Below are positions 43,747 to 55,557 of a stretch of DNA of 64,000 nt, piece after piece. Within the stretch, counting starts at the first letter, position 1; each line of letters begins with the position of its first letter. The DNA is taken from positions 26,281,616 through 26,345,615 of the forward strand of contig NC_061869.1 of the NCBI RefSeq assembly GCF_907164915.1. The letters are read 5' to 3'. The notes beneath the pieces were generated by a model that saw nothing but the letters and a program-made list of their open reading frames with translations, made no database searches and had not been told where the DNA came from. This DNA is from Impatiens glandulifera (Eukaryota > Streptophyta > Magnoliopsida > Ericales > Balsaminaceae). The translations under genes and the position numbers were made by a program.

Positions 43747-44942
43747 ATTCGACGTTTGACTTGAAAGTAATTTTGGCCAAGTATTTAAACTTTCTTACGC
43801 TTTAATTCATACTCCATGTTCACATTAATGGATTATTTGCATGAGAGTTGGAGCTCCAATGTGAAGGTGTGTGGGTATACATCGTTGGATGAAGCTCACA
43901 CATCTATATTTTATGTGCTAAGGGTAGTCAATGTGAATGACACCCTCAACCCTTGCCTTGAAGGCTTTTGTGTGATTTGAGAGTTGAGAAAAACAATAGG
44001 AAAAAACCCGGATTAACCCTCTCTTCTTTTCAAATATCCCCTACTATTGAAAATGAGGGATTTTGAAATAGAGGTGAGGGGGATGTCCAATTGAGAGCTC
44101 CCCTTACATCGAGAGATCCCTTTTGGGATAGTATCCTTGTCGGTGGAACAACTCTCTCTTAAGCCATTTCCAACTTTAGAACAAAAATCCAAAAAGCCAA
44201 TTCTACCAAGCCGTTGCCTCGTCTCGTCCTGTCGAGCAACAAAGCCACGTCACGAAGCCCTTTACTTGACTACTATATATGATAAATACATGTATGCATA
44301 TAGATATTTCTAGGCGCTCAGTTTATCCATTCAAAGTTTTAAAATGTCATGAAACATGTGAACAATTTCGAAATTTTGAGGCTAAACTTAATAGTTTTAA
44401 AGGAGTAAAATCGAGGAAACCTAGAAAAGCTAAAAGAAGAATCTAATGTAACTAGTTTTCTTTCTTTGTGTCTTTACTACTCAGATTCTAAGCGCAAGAT
44501 CTAATCAAGAAAGACGCGTGAAACACAAAGACGATCAAGAGAGACGCATGAGGCGCAAAGACGATCAAGAAAGATGAAAAGACTTGAAGTTAGAAGACTT
44601 AGACTAGATTTCTTTATGCTTGAAATGTAAATCTCCTTATGAAGATACATGAGCGACATTGTAACGAAAGGATGAGGGGTGCTTGCTTTCTATTCTTATT
44701 TTATTTTATGACTTGAGTTTGTGATTTTATCCATGACACTTAGGATTTTAATAAAATAACTCATTCTTATTTTACTCATCCTTTTCTACATGTTTTACAA
44801 TGTGAATGGTTAAATTGAGCGTCTATCGCGTGTTAGGGATTATGTGCATACGAGCAACGCATTGCTTGTTTTGCGTGATAAAGGGGTTCGAACTGACTTT
44901 GTTCTCTTGAATACAACACACTCATATTCACCATAATTTACA
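43747..44942 (+). other. Untranslated leader of nested gypsy
   Basis: Noncoding stretch of 1.2 kb. Long leaders are normal for this lineage. It contains a short repeat around 44505-44570 (GATCAAGAAAGACGC-type phrase, about three times). I see no capsid-like coding sequence here. Confidence 0.55.
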
Positions 44943-45476
44943 ATGACTAACCCACCAAGAAGGTTCAATGAGTCAGTTCATCTAAAGATAGACGATCTTC
45001 GTGATATACTGATACAAATGCGGCAACAGCTTGAAGACATCACTGTAGAAATCGAAACTTATGCGAAAATTGAACCCCTTAATCCGAAAAGCTTGCGAGA
45101 AGACAGAGAAAGGGTAAGAAGGGCATTCATGGACGGTTGGAAAGCTGCAGAGAGGCCTATTCAAAACAAGAGTCATGAAAGCACGTCAAACTCAAGGACA
45201 AAAAGTTCATCAAGAGAACTCATTTCTCCTAAACAAAGTCAACAATCATCACTAGCAAGGAGTGCCACTATTGCTCCACCTCGTAGAAAATTTGACGACT
45301 TGGGGATGTCATTGTCGAAGGCCTTAAGGAACTTGTTGCAGAAGAACTTGATTCAAACGTTAACATCGGAACATGGGAGAGAAGTAATGGACAAGTTCAC
45401 AAATGAGTGGTGCGGATATCACTTGACTAGAGGGCATTCCACTAATTGTTGTTTCCCTCTCAAACAAAAGTTTTAA
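44943..45476 (+). pseudogene. gag: Gag remnant of nested gypsy: C-terminal part only
   Basis: A 177-aa ORF. The last third resembles the C-terminus of Tat Gag: DLGMSLSKALRNLLQKNLIQ, then a CCHC-like knuckle CGYHLTRGHSTNCC near 45412-45453 and FPLKQKF. The N-terminal 110 or so residues are a charged helical segment (LRDILIQMRQQLEDITVEIE) and a Ser-rich linker. The large capsid domain expected in the middle is absent, so an internal deletion probably removed it. Only about 420 nt separate this ORF from RT, and I see no protease DTG/DSG motif there. Confidence 0.7.
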
Positions 45477-45676
45477 GATATGATCGACGCTAAGATCATC
45501 CCAGTACCTAAGGTTAAAACCAATTGATGACGTCACAGACAACGAGGAGGAAGATCCGTACTTGACGAAACATGCATTCGCTAAAAACAATTTGAACTTA
45601 AAATTTATCATTTCTGAATTTCATTCACATGCAGAACATTATCTTGATAATTCTGAGTGTCTAGGCACCTTGAAAA

Positions 45677-47641
45677 ATGTTTTTTAACAGTGAAAAAGAA
45701 ACTTTTGATTATATGTCCTCCAATGAAACATCCAAATCAAAAATGACCTATGAGATGAGGCATTATCTAGATAAACAAAATGAGAATTTTTCCACTGCAG
45801 AAGAAACAATGGAAATAAATCTTAACACAGAAGAAGATCCTCAGATTGTTTTAATCGGAAAAAGTTTAAATGATTTAGAACGAGAAAATATGACTAAACT
45901 TTAAAAAGCAAACAAAGATGTTTTTGCATGGTCTTATAAAGATATGCCAGGAATTGATCCATAAATCATCCAACACCGCATACCACTTTATGAAGACGCA
46001 GAACCAGTGAAGCAGAAGCTCCGAAGAATGAAAGCAGACATCGTGGACAAGATCAAAGAGGAATTTCAAAAATTGCTCGACGCAGGATTCCTCGAAGTGG
46101 TAGATTACCCAGAATGGATCGTCAATGTAGTCTCAGTCGCAAAGAAAGATGGAAAGATCTGAGTGTGTGTAGACTATCGGGATCTCAATAAAGCAAGCCC
46201 TAAAGACAACTTTACACTACCACACATCGACGTGCTTGTGGATCATGCAGCAGGCCATCAACTCCTATCATTCATGGACGAATTCTCAGGCTACAACCAA
46301 GTACTGATGGCTCCTGAAGACAAGGAGAAGACAACATTCATCACAGAAGTCAGAACATTTTGTTATCGAGTCATGCCTATCGGGCTGAAGAATGCATGAG
46401 CAATGTATCAACGAGCTGTCACAATAATTCTTCACGATATGATCCACAAGGAGGTAGAAGTCTATGTCGACGATATGATTGTCAAATCAAAAGATCGATA
46501 AGGGCACATCCAAAATCTTGACAAAATCTTACAACGCATCAGGAAGTTCAAACTTAGGGTCAACCCAAAGAAGTGCACATTTGGAGTGACAGAAGGAAAT
46601 ATGTTAGGCTTCTTAATCACGCAAAGAGGAATTGAGGTTTATCTGAGCAAGATAGAAGCGATCACGGCAATGTCACCTCCACAAAGCGAGAAAGAAGTGC
46701 GAGGCTTTCTAGGAAAGATCCAGTATATAAGTCGATTCATAAACAAGTTGACTATGACATGTGATCCTTTGTTTAAACTTTTAAGGAAAAATGAAAGATT
46801 CGTCTGGGATGATGCTTGTCAGAACGCATTCGAGAAGATAAAGGGATACCTCAAGGATCCTCCCATTCTGATGCCGCCAAGACCAGGCATACTGCTAATC
46901 CTATACTTAACAGTCACGGAAAACGCAATGGGTAGTCTACTAGCTCAAGAAAACGAGGAAAAGATGGAAGTCGCAGTCTACTACATAAGCAAGCGCATGA
47001 CGGACTACGAACTTAATTACTCGCCAGTAGAAAAGGTGTGTTGGGCTCTAGCTTGGGTCACTAAGAGGCTAAGGCATTACATGCAAGCCCACACAGTCAA
47101 GTTAGTATCAAGACTCGATCCAATTCGTCATTTATTCAAGAAAACGCTTTTGTCTCCGAGGTTAGCTAAGTGGATGATGATGATGATATCAGAGTACGAC
47201 ATCGTATACACAATTCAGAAATCTATCAAGGGGAGCGTTGTAGCAGATTTTCTCGCAGACCAACCAATCGAAGTTGAAGACGAAGAGGAGTTAGCATTCC
47301 CAAACGACGAAGTGATGACTATTAACCCTACAACATGGAAGCTATTATTCGATGGAGCTTCAGGAAAACAAGGTTATGGCATCGGGATACTACTCATCGA
47401 TCCTATGGGAACATACAACCCAATCTCAGTCAAGCTCGAATATCAAGTGACTAACAATGAGGCAGAGTATGAAGCGTGCATCTCTGGCTTGAAGATTGCT
47501 CATGAAAAAGGAGCGAGACGTCTAGAAGTAGTAGGAGACTCAAACTTAGTCATTTCACAAGCTAATGGTGAATGGCAAGTCAAAGGAGAGAACCTCAAAC
47601 CCTACCATCAACACTTATCGACTCTAATGGAAAATATTTGA
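45677..47641 (+). pseudogene. pol: RT, RNase H and second (archaeal-type) RNase H of nested gypsy, several stops
   Basis: One frame from 45677 carries RT motifs VKQKLRRM (near 46009), VCVDYRDLNKASPKDNFTLP (near 46163), FCYRVMPIGLKNA (near 46360) and YVDDMIVKSK (YVDD at 46463-46474). RNase H follows (FVWDDACQNAFEKIK; YYISKRM near 46980), then a second RNase H starting LLFDGASGKQGYGIGILL (near 47342), with NNEAEYEACISGL and GDSNLVISQ. Stops fall near 45900, 45961, 46160, 46397 and 46498, and at 47639. The TGA at 47639-47641 reflects a frameshift before integrase. The duplicated RNase H marks the Tat lineage. Confidence 0.88.
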
Positions 47642-49064
47642 ACATGTAACATTCACACATGCTCCGAGAAGTCAGAATCGATTCGTAGACGCTTTGGCCA
47701 TGTTAGCAGCCATGACGCAAGTCCCGAAAGGAATCAAAATCAAGCCTTTGAAGATTCGTTAGAAATAGAAACGAGACTTCGAGAAGAGGACGATTGCCAA
47801 CACCGAAGCAATGCCCAAACCTTGGTTCGAACCTCTACAGAAGTACGTTGAGCATGGAGAGTATCCTTCACACTTCCAAAAGAAAGAGAGGAGAGCTCTA
47901 CGCCAATACGCAACCAACTACGTGCTACTCGCAGGAAAGCTATATCGACGCTCCTTTGACGGTCAGAACATGTTATGCATCGACCAACCTCAAGCATCAC
48001 AGATCATGGAGGAAGTACATGCAGGAACATGTGGCCCACACATGAACGGATCAGCACTCGCTAAGAAGATCCTTCGCTTTGGCTATTATTGGCAGAATAT
48101 GGAACAAGAATGTGTAGAATATGTTAAGAAGTGTCATCAATGTCAAGTTTACGCGAACTTGAAGCACACCCCAACATCTCTACTTTACAACATGACTTCA
48201 CCATGGCCATTCTCGACATGGGGAATAGATATCATCGGGAAAATTTATCCTCACGCTTCAAACGGACACGAATTCATCCTGGTGGCTATCGATTATTTCA
48301 CCAAGTGGGTCGAAGCTCAATCATATAAGGTTCTCAAGTCATCACATGTTGCCAGGTTCATACGAAACAACATCATTGCACGTTATGGAGTTCCTCATGC
48401 TTTGATCTCAGACAATGGTGGACATTTCCGGGGAGAAGTACTCAAAGTACTAGATGAATACATGATTGAACACCACAAATCCTCACCTTATCGTCCTCAA
48501 ACGAACGGCGCAGTAGAGGCAGCGAACAAGAACATCATCACTATCATCAAGAAGATGACTCAGACATACAAGGATTGGCACGAGAAGCTTCCATACGCCT
48601 TATGGGGATATAGAACAACCATTCGAACGTCAACGGGAGAAACACCATTTGTATTGGTCTACGGAATGGATGCAGTGCAACCTATCGAAATCGAAGTTCC
48701 TACTTTAAGAGTTTTATTCGAGACACAAGTAGTGGAGGAAGATTGGTGTAAGTCACGGTACAATCAGCTAGCCCTTATGGAAGACAAGAGGTTAGACGCA
48801 TTATGTCACACGCAAGCATACCAAAGAAGAATGACCAGAGTTTTCAACAAGAAGGTGAAACCTAGGAACATTCAAGAAGGAGATTTAGTTCTAAAGAAGA
48901 ACTTACGGATACTAGACCCTAGAGGGAAATTCCAAACACTAGGGGAAGGACCCTACCTCGTCAAGAAGGTCTTTTCAGGTGGCGCCACGAGATTGACCAC
49001 CTTGGACGGAGAAGAACTCTCAGCACCCTTCAATGTCGACATGCTCAAAAGATACTTCGTCTAA
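47642..49064 (+). pseudogene. int: Integrase of nested gypsy, core open from 47811
   Basis: After the frameshift near 47640, the linker reads on through FTHAPRSQNRF and DALA. An open frame of 417 codons from 47811 to the stop at 49062-49064 holds the HHCC zinc finger (HAGTCGPHMNG ... CHQCQ, about 48016-48146), the DDE core (WGIDIIGK near 48220, LISDNGGHF near 48402, GAVEAANKN near 48508) and a C-terminal domain (QEGDLVLKK, FNVDMLKRYF). All catalytic residues are visible. The protein is part of a polyprotein, so it has no natural start here. Confidence 0.88.
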
Positions 49065-49082
49065 AGCATGCGTGTCGAATCC

Positions 49083-49690
49083 CATACATCAAAGTTCATA
49101 ACTCATAAGTTGTGAACTACGTCAGACCTGATCTCTCTAGAGAGTACGTAGGCAACCCATCCAAGGTGCGGTCACCACTATCAATTATCGAAAGAAATTG
49201 ATAGACATTTCGCATTACATGCATTCATGACACATACATCAAAGTTCATAACTTCACAAGTGGTGAACTACGTAAGACCTGATCTCTCTCGAGAGTACGT
49301 AGGCAACCCATCCAGGGTGCGGTCACCACTATCAATTATCGAAAGAAATTGATAGACATTTCGCATTACATGCATTCATTACACATACATCAAAGTTCAT
49401 AACTTCACAAGTGGTGAACTACGTAAGACCTGATCTCTCTCGAGAGTACGTAGGCAACCCATCCAGGGTGCGGTCACCACTATCAATTATCGAAAGAAGT
49501 TGATAGACATTTCATTTCACATAACATGCATTCATTTCTCATTACATACATCAAAGTTATAAACTTCATAAGTTGTGAACTACGTGAGACCTGATCTCTC
49601 TCGAGAGTACGTAGGCAACCCATCCAAGGTGCGGTCACCACTATCAATTATTGAAAGAAGTTGATAGACATTTCATTTCACATCACATTG
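49083..49690. repeat. Tandem repeat, about 150 bp, four copies, gypsy 3' noncoding region
   Basis: The units share CATACATCAAAGTT, GAACTACGTAAGACCTGAT, GAGAGTACGTAGGCAACCC and GGTGCGGTCACCACTATC and begin near 49083, 49233, 49383 and 49540. A diverged fifth relative (GGAACTACATTGGACCTGAA) lies at about 49938-50010. Confidence 0.9.
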
Positions 49691-51069
49691 CATACATTTA
49701 TTGCATATACATTAAAAAGGGAGTTAACCACACTCTGAGTTGGCTCCCAAACCAAAAACTCCTAGTCAACACTAGGGGCATTTTTATTAAAATAAAAATG
49801 ACTACAAGATCCTCACAAAGTCCCACTTGAGAAAATATAACGCCCAAAGATAAAGTATTTTTCTTTTCGACTTATGATATTAAAAGATTTTCAAAACATT
49901 CACACATACACAAACATTTTTCACAAGCATGTGCATGGAACTACATTGGACCTGAATTCCCCTAGCTATGGGATACATAGGCAGCTTGTATGAGCCCGGT
50001 CCTAAACATTTTCAAAAATCAAACCCTGTATCGACACTAGGGGCATTTTATGAAAATGAAATGATTGAAAGATCCCCAAAGAGTTAAAGCCAACGAGAAA
50101 TTGGGATCACAAATCTATCCAAAACAATCAAACCTCCTGTGTCGAAACTAGGGGCATTTGTGGAAGATAAAAAAAAAAGATAGACCCCTGATTTTTTTCT
50201 AATGCCAAGCGAACTGATGAGCGAGTGCAAGAAATAAGTAGGGATGCGGGAAAATACGTTTCTCCCCAATGGATGTCTCTTGACGAACTAATGTAACTTG
50301 TGGAATCCGAGTAAAGTGCTTCGCAAATGGATCTACCTCGAGCCTAGACGAAAGCTTAAACTACTGATGTTTAAGAGAGAGCTCATAAAAAGATGAATGC
50401 CCAAACTCGGAACCATGTCATCAACAAAGGCGATGTCTCGTCTCAATTGGAGGTCAAGTGCCAAAGATCTAAGACCTCAAGAAAAGTAAAATCAATTAAA
50501 CAAAGACTTTGTTGATTGAGATATGAAATACAATACTGTTGTTCATTTAGATTCTATCTAATTGCTAAGCAAGAACAAAGTGTTTGAATCTATCAGATAC
50601 ACCCCGGTCATAAAGAAAAGAGGCCGAATAAAATAGAAAAATACTCGTAGAGGTTGAGATATTGAAATCACCATTTGTTGTTCATCTAGACTCTTGTCTA
50701 AATTGCCAATGCAAGAACAAGAATGTACCGATTCTATTAAATATACCCTGAGTATAAAAGAGCCCAAGGCCATAGAATCTTAAGCACACTGACCTCTGAA
50801 TTTGAGAAGCGAGGCTCAACCTCATGACGCATGGTTGAAAGATTAAGCATTCGAGCGAACAAATCCCTCGAAAAACTCAGGGCAAAACGTCTTGGCGAAA
50901 GACAAGTCCCTAAAAGTGACAGCATGAATCTCGAAGAACATCGATTACATGTGATTTCCTCTCGACACACTCTAAGGAAGAAAGTATGGAACCGATTCTT
51001 GAAAGTATTTCAAAACCGTTGAAGAAGACGCTAGTGCTTTAAAAATTAAGGAAGTCTAACTTCGAACTT
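49691..51069 (+). other. Gypsy 3' noncoding region between tandem arrays
   Basis: No ORF I would support. A repeated phrase around CACTAGGGGCATTT appears near 49770, 50034 and 50145, and a block of roughly 150 bp (TTGTTCATYTAGA... GCAAGAACAA) occurs twice, at about 50530 and 50680. Confidence 0.6.
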
Positions 51070-52243
51070 AAATCACTAAACAAAGTTGTGATTAAAAAGT
51101 ATTTCGCAAAACTGACCAGCGATACTCAAATCCATATAATCACTAAGCAGAATTGTGATTAAAAAGTGTTTCGCTAAACTGACCAGCGGCACTTAAATCT
51201 ATATAATCACTAAGCAGAATTTTGATTAAATAGTATTTCGCTAAACTGACCTGCGATACTCAAATCCTTATAATCACTAAGCAGAATTGTGATTAAAAAA
51301 GTGTTTCGCTAAACTGACCAGCGACACTTAAATCTATATAATCACTAAGCAGAATTGTGATTAAATAGTATTCGCTAAACTGACCAGCAATACTTAAATC
51401 TATATAATCACTAAGCAGAATTGTGATTAAATAGTATTTCGCTAAACTGACCAGCGATACTCAAATCCATATAATCACTAAGCAGAATTGTGATTAAAAA
51501 GTGTTTCGCTAAACTGACCAGCGGCACTTAAATCTATATAATCACTAAGCAGAATTGTGATTAAATAGTATTTCGCTAAACTGACCAGCGATACTTAAAT
51601 CTATATAATCACTAAACAGAATTGTGATTAAATAGTATTTCGCTAAATTGACCAGCGATACTAAAATCCATACAATCACTAAGCAGAATTGTGATTAAAA
51701 AGTGTTTCGCTAAACTGACCAGCGGCACTTAAATCTATATAATTACTAAGCAGAATTGTGATTAAATAGTATTTCGCTAAACTGACCAGCGATACTTAAA
51801 TCTATATAATCACTAAGCAGAATTGTGATTAAATAGTATTTCGCTAAATTGACCAGCGATACTTAGATTCTATATAATCACTAAGCAGAATTGTGATTAA
51901 AAGTGTTTCGCTAAACTAACCAGCGACACTTAAATCTATATAATCACTAAGCAGAATTGTGATTAAATAGTATTCGCTAAACTGACCAGCGATACATAAA
52001 TCTATATAATCACTAAACAGAATTGTGATTAAATAGTATTTCACTAAATTGACCAGTGATACTTAAATTCATAATAATCGCTAAGTAGAATTGTGATTAA
52101 AAAGTATTTCGCTAAACTGACCAGCGATACTTAAATAATCACTAATCAGAATTGTGATTAAAAAGTATTTCGCTAAACTGACCAGCGACACTCAAATCTA
52201 TATAATCACTAAGTAGAATTGTGATTAAATAGTATTTCGCTAA
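51070..52243. repeat. Tandem repeat, about 67 bp, 17-18 copies, gypsy 3' noncoding region
   Basis: The unit contains CACTAAGCAGAATTGTGATT, then ATTTCGCTAAACTGACCAGC and ACTTAAATCTATATAAT. Starts of CACTAAGCAG at 51141, 51208 and 51275 give the 67-bp period. Two unit types, with GTGTTTCGC/GGCACT or with GTATTTCGC/GATACT, are interspersed. Confidence 0.93.
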
Positions 52244-52593
52244 AAAAAATACAATCAGCAAACTAAGTCAAGATGTGTACTCATGTACAATCCAAAGACT
52301 AGGCGAGGTGTGTAGAAATATGGTCGAAACCACCAGGCTCGATCTACACGATCGATAACCCAGGAGCGATGCATATTCTAAACAAAGGTGAATCGTCAAC
52401 AAGTGGATGATAAACCGACTTTGAAGAATGAAGGGTAAATTACACGGGTCTCCCGAGAGACTCGTTAGGTTTGTTCTCTTTTCATTCAAGGAAGCCAAAA
52501 ATAAACTATAAATTGGGTGTTTTCAAAACGCAGTGCCTATTTTCAAGCTTGGACATGCATTTTTCTAAACCGAGTGTTTTCTACAAATTTTGT

Positions 52594-52608
52594 CCAAGAG
52601 GGGCATTC
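52594..52608 (+). other. Polypurine tract of nested gypsy
   Basis: CCAAGAGGGGCATTC directly precedes the 3' LTR start TGTAGACAC. The GGGGCATTC ending is common in Tat elements. Confidence 0.85.
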
Positions 52609-55232
52609 TGTAGACACTCATTTTTCACACCTAATTTTATAGTTTATGCTTTACATAAATCTGAGTCTATAAAATTTTCTCGAATTCATTCACGGACTCA
52701 TTGCACGATTTATATTAAAGACGATTATTTTTAGAACAATTGAGTTTTTGAAAATAATTGATTTTGGATTCTTAATAAAGTTAAGGTAGTAATTTGTCTA
52801 TGTTACAACACTTAGAGAAGTTATTATACTTAGAATATTCAAGGTTTTATTTAATTAATTACCTTGGGTATTTATAAAAAAAATTAAAAAAAATATTTTA
52901 CAAAATATATATTAGCGTTTTTATAAAATTTCGTTAGTTATATTTTGTTTGTTAGATTAGTTAGATTAAACTTTGAAATTTGATTTCTTGAATGAGTTAG
53001 TTTGTATTTTATTTATTTAATTAGAATTGTTCCTTATAAATAGGAATAATTAAAAATAAAATTGTTTATTTTTGTTTTTAACAAAAAAAATTTTTGTAGG
53101 ATGAAGGGTGTGTAAAGGGATAACGTGCAAAAATAAAAAGATAACGGTGTCTACACAATAATGAGAAGCATCCTAGGTCAAAGAAGGAAAAAAGAAGTTG
53201 CTAAAAAAGAGGAGGAAGTGGCAAGAGAGAAAGTTTCAACTTGTGTAGAAGAAAAAAGATTGAAGACTTGGTTATTTTTTTTAATTATAAAATTAAAATA
53301 ACCAAGTATTACATCATTATTAAATAAAGATTAAATCTCATTGGATTGAAAACTTGATTTAGTGACATGTCAAGTGGAGATTGCTCCATTATTTTAAACA
53401 TTTGTAAATGTTTAAAATAGTTTTCTTTCCAACGGTCAAGTTTGTTAAATGGGCCTTTGGGCCCTAGGATTTCATAGCTTTGCCTATAAATACTCCTCTT
53501 AACACCCTAGCAAGGGGACTTCAACTCTCGACATTCAACTTCTCTACCTCTCCTTTCTACCTTCTCTATTGCATTTTATCTAAAAATCTACACTCTTTCT
53601 TTCAAGAATCTAAACAAGAGCTCCAACTAGTTTTGTTGGGTCATAAGCCTTTTGTTTAGAATTTCCATTTCTCTTTGCAAAGAAGCAACCCCATTGTAAG
53701 CCTCTTTGCACAATTATTTTTTATATATTTCAATTTGAATTGGAAATTGTTTTTTTTTATTTTATCTTGCACTCAAATCCCATACATTATTCCTCTTAAG
53801 TTTAAGTTTACTATTTTGATAGGCGTTTAGGATTTTCTTTATTTTGTATGTGTTTATGTAACATAATAAAACATAACTAAAAAAATAAGATAAAAATTTC
53901 AATCTAAATAAAAGGTCCTTGACAAAAAAAAAAGTTTCTTTTTGGAATCAAAATCGGCCCTTGAATTGGCCATTTAAAAAGACTCTAAAGCATAACAAAA
54001 AAACAGCAAGTATAAAAAATAAAATAAAAAAAATAATAAAAGATTTTTTTTTTATATACAGTTTTATTTATTTATTTTATATTTTTGAATGGTTAGATTT
54101 AAGTATTTTGCATATATAAATGTATACTTATATGTTAATAAAAAAATTTGGATTTCTTATGCAATTTGGGATCCATTTGGATCACCATAAATAAGTTAGA
54201 ATAGGTTCATGTTGAAAACCTGAAGCTGACCCAAGACCGAGGATCCATGACTTAGAATTGAGGAATGAGGACCAAGGACCGAGCATCAGAAGACCTAGGA
54301 CTGAGGATGGAGGACCGAGCTGCATTTATTTGTTTATTTATCATTTTATTTATTTATTATTTTATTTTCTGTTTTCTTTAGTCTTAGGATTTGTTGTTTG
54401 ACATTTTTTTTTATTTTGGTTAGTTAAGAGTTTGTGACTTGCTTGATCCTAGGTTAAAAAAAAATTTTAAATTAAACCCTAACTAAAATTGAACTTAGCC
54501 CAAACTTAGACTTAGAATTTTCTTTAGACATAGGACTTTTTTTTTATTATTATTATTTTTATTATTTTCATAATTATTTTTATTTAAATAAAAAAACCCC
54601 AAAATAGTAAAATTTTAGACCTTTAAATAATTCACTAAAGTTTCTTAAAAAATTATTCTAGACTTAGGCCAATTAATTTTTGATTAATAACTTGCCTAGT
54701 TTTGATTTTTAGGATAATTTTATGTGTGAATTATTTGCTCTCGTTTCTTTTATCTTTTCTTATTTGTTTATCTCATGAAACCCATTAAATGTTTAAAATG
54801 AAAAATCCTAAAATGTAAAGCGTAAGAATGTTTTAAAATAAGCCAAAATTAATTAGTAGAGACCTTAGGGGCGTTGTGGGACATAGCGTCTAAAAACCCT
54901 TTCCCAGACGTAACCAAACGCCGAACTCACATCTCTTAAATTCCTAATTTTTTAAATTAGGTGGCGACTCTCTAGTCGTGAGGTTAATTAATACTGAAAA
55001 AAGTTTAAAAAGGCCTATGACATACTTCCCATTAAAAAACTCCCGATCTCTTCCAGATTCGACGGGAAGGAAAGATATGGAGTTGTCTATAAAGCCTCGT
55101 TTTTAAAACTTAATTTTTTTCAACATTAAAATTAATTCCCCTCACGTTTTCAAAAAATAATTTTTTTTAAAGAGTGTCCCAGAATTTTCAAACTGGTTGA
55201 TCAAAATTCTTTTTTTAAAAAAATCGATCACA
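52609..55232 (+). repeat. 3' LTR of nested gypsy
   Basis: 2624 bp, collinear with 41099-43721, with scattered substitutions (about 1-2% by eye) and small homopolymer indels. TATAAAT at 53485-53491. It ends GATCACA and is followed by the target duplication ATAGG at 55233-55237. Confidence 0.95.
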
Positions 55233-55237
55233 ATAGG

Positions 55238-55316
55238 GAATGGAAGGAAAGAGAGGAAGAGGAAAGGAGGCAGAAAGAGAAAGAAAACGAAAAGGGGGAT
55301 CATCCAATCCTTAACT
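55238..55316 (+). pseudogene. Accessory ORF C of element 3, 3' part after the gypsy
   Basis: It resumes the ORF cut at 41098: a charged Glu/Arg/Lys run matching the end of the ORF C remnant in element 2 (about 15860-15961). The expected stop near 55312 is out of frame by one base, so a small indel is present as well. Confidence 0.7.
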
Positions 55317-55557
55317 CATCTTTTTTTATGAACATCTTACTTATGCTACTTAATGACTGTTTTGTTTCAGAACTAAGTTTATTTCCTTAACCTTTCAAAG
55401 TAATGACTTCACTACACATCTTTTGAAAAATCAACTTGTTTTGAAATTTTTCGTAGAAAAACATCAAAAAGGGAGAAATTGTTAAACACATTTTTTTTAA
55501 CCGGCCACACATTACGAGTTTTGAATATTTATTCTAAATAATCAAAAAGGGAGAAAT
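55317..55557 (+). other. 3' noncoding region with repeated polypurine tracts, element 3
   Basis: Two upstream polypurine-tract copies (ATCAAAAAGGGAGAAAT-type) end near 55478 and at 55557; the second abuts the LTR start TGATAG at 55558. A third copy lies inside the LTR and ends at 55646. Confidence 0.85.

Larger units (their letters stand above)
41099..55232 (+). mobile_element. Tat/Ogre-like Ty3/gypsy element nested in accessory ORF C of element 3
   Basis: 14,134 bp with 2623- and 2624-bp LTRs, perfect 5-bp target duplications (ATAGG at 41094-41098 and 55233-55237), a primer site and a polypurine tract. The internal region has a gag remnant, then RT, RNase H, a second archaeal-type RNase H and integrase. 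That dual RNase H arrangement with a very long LTR is diagnostic of the Tat lineage. The 3' noncoding region carries two tandem repeat arrays. LTR identity by eye is about 98-99%, so it is younger than its host element. Confidence 0.93.

Noticed and set aside
50831..51022. 63-aa basic ORF in the gypsy 3' region
   Set aside because: Short, no motif, no start context, inside a noncoding repeat-rich segment.
51070..52243. CRISPR-like regular repeats
   Set aside because: Whole units are repeated with no unique spacers, and the context is the 3' end of a plant gypsy element.
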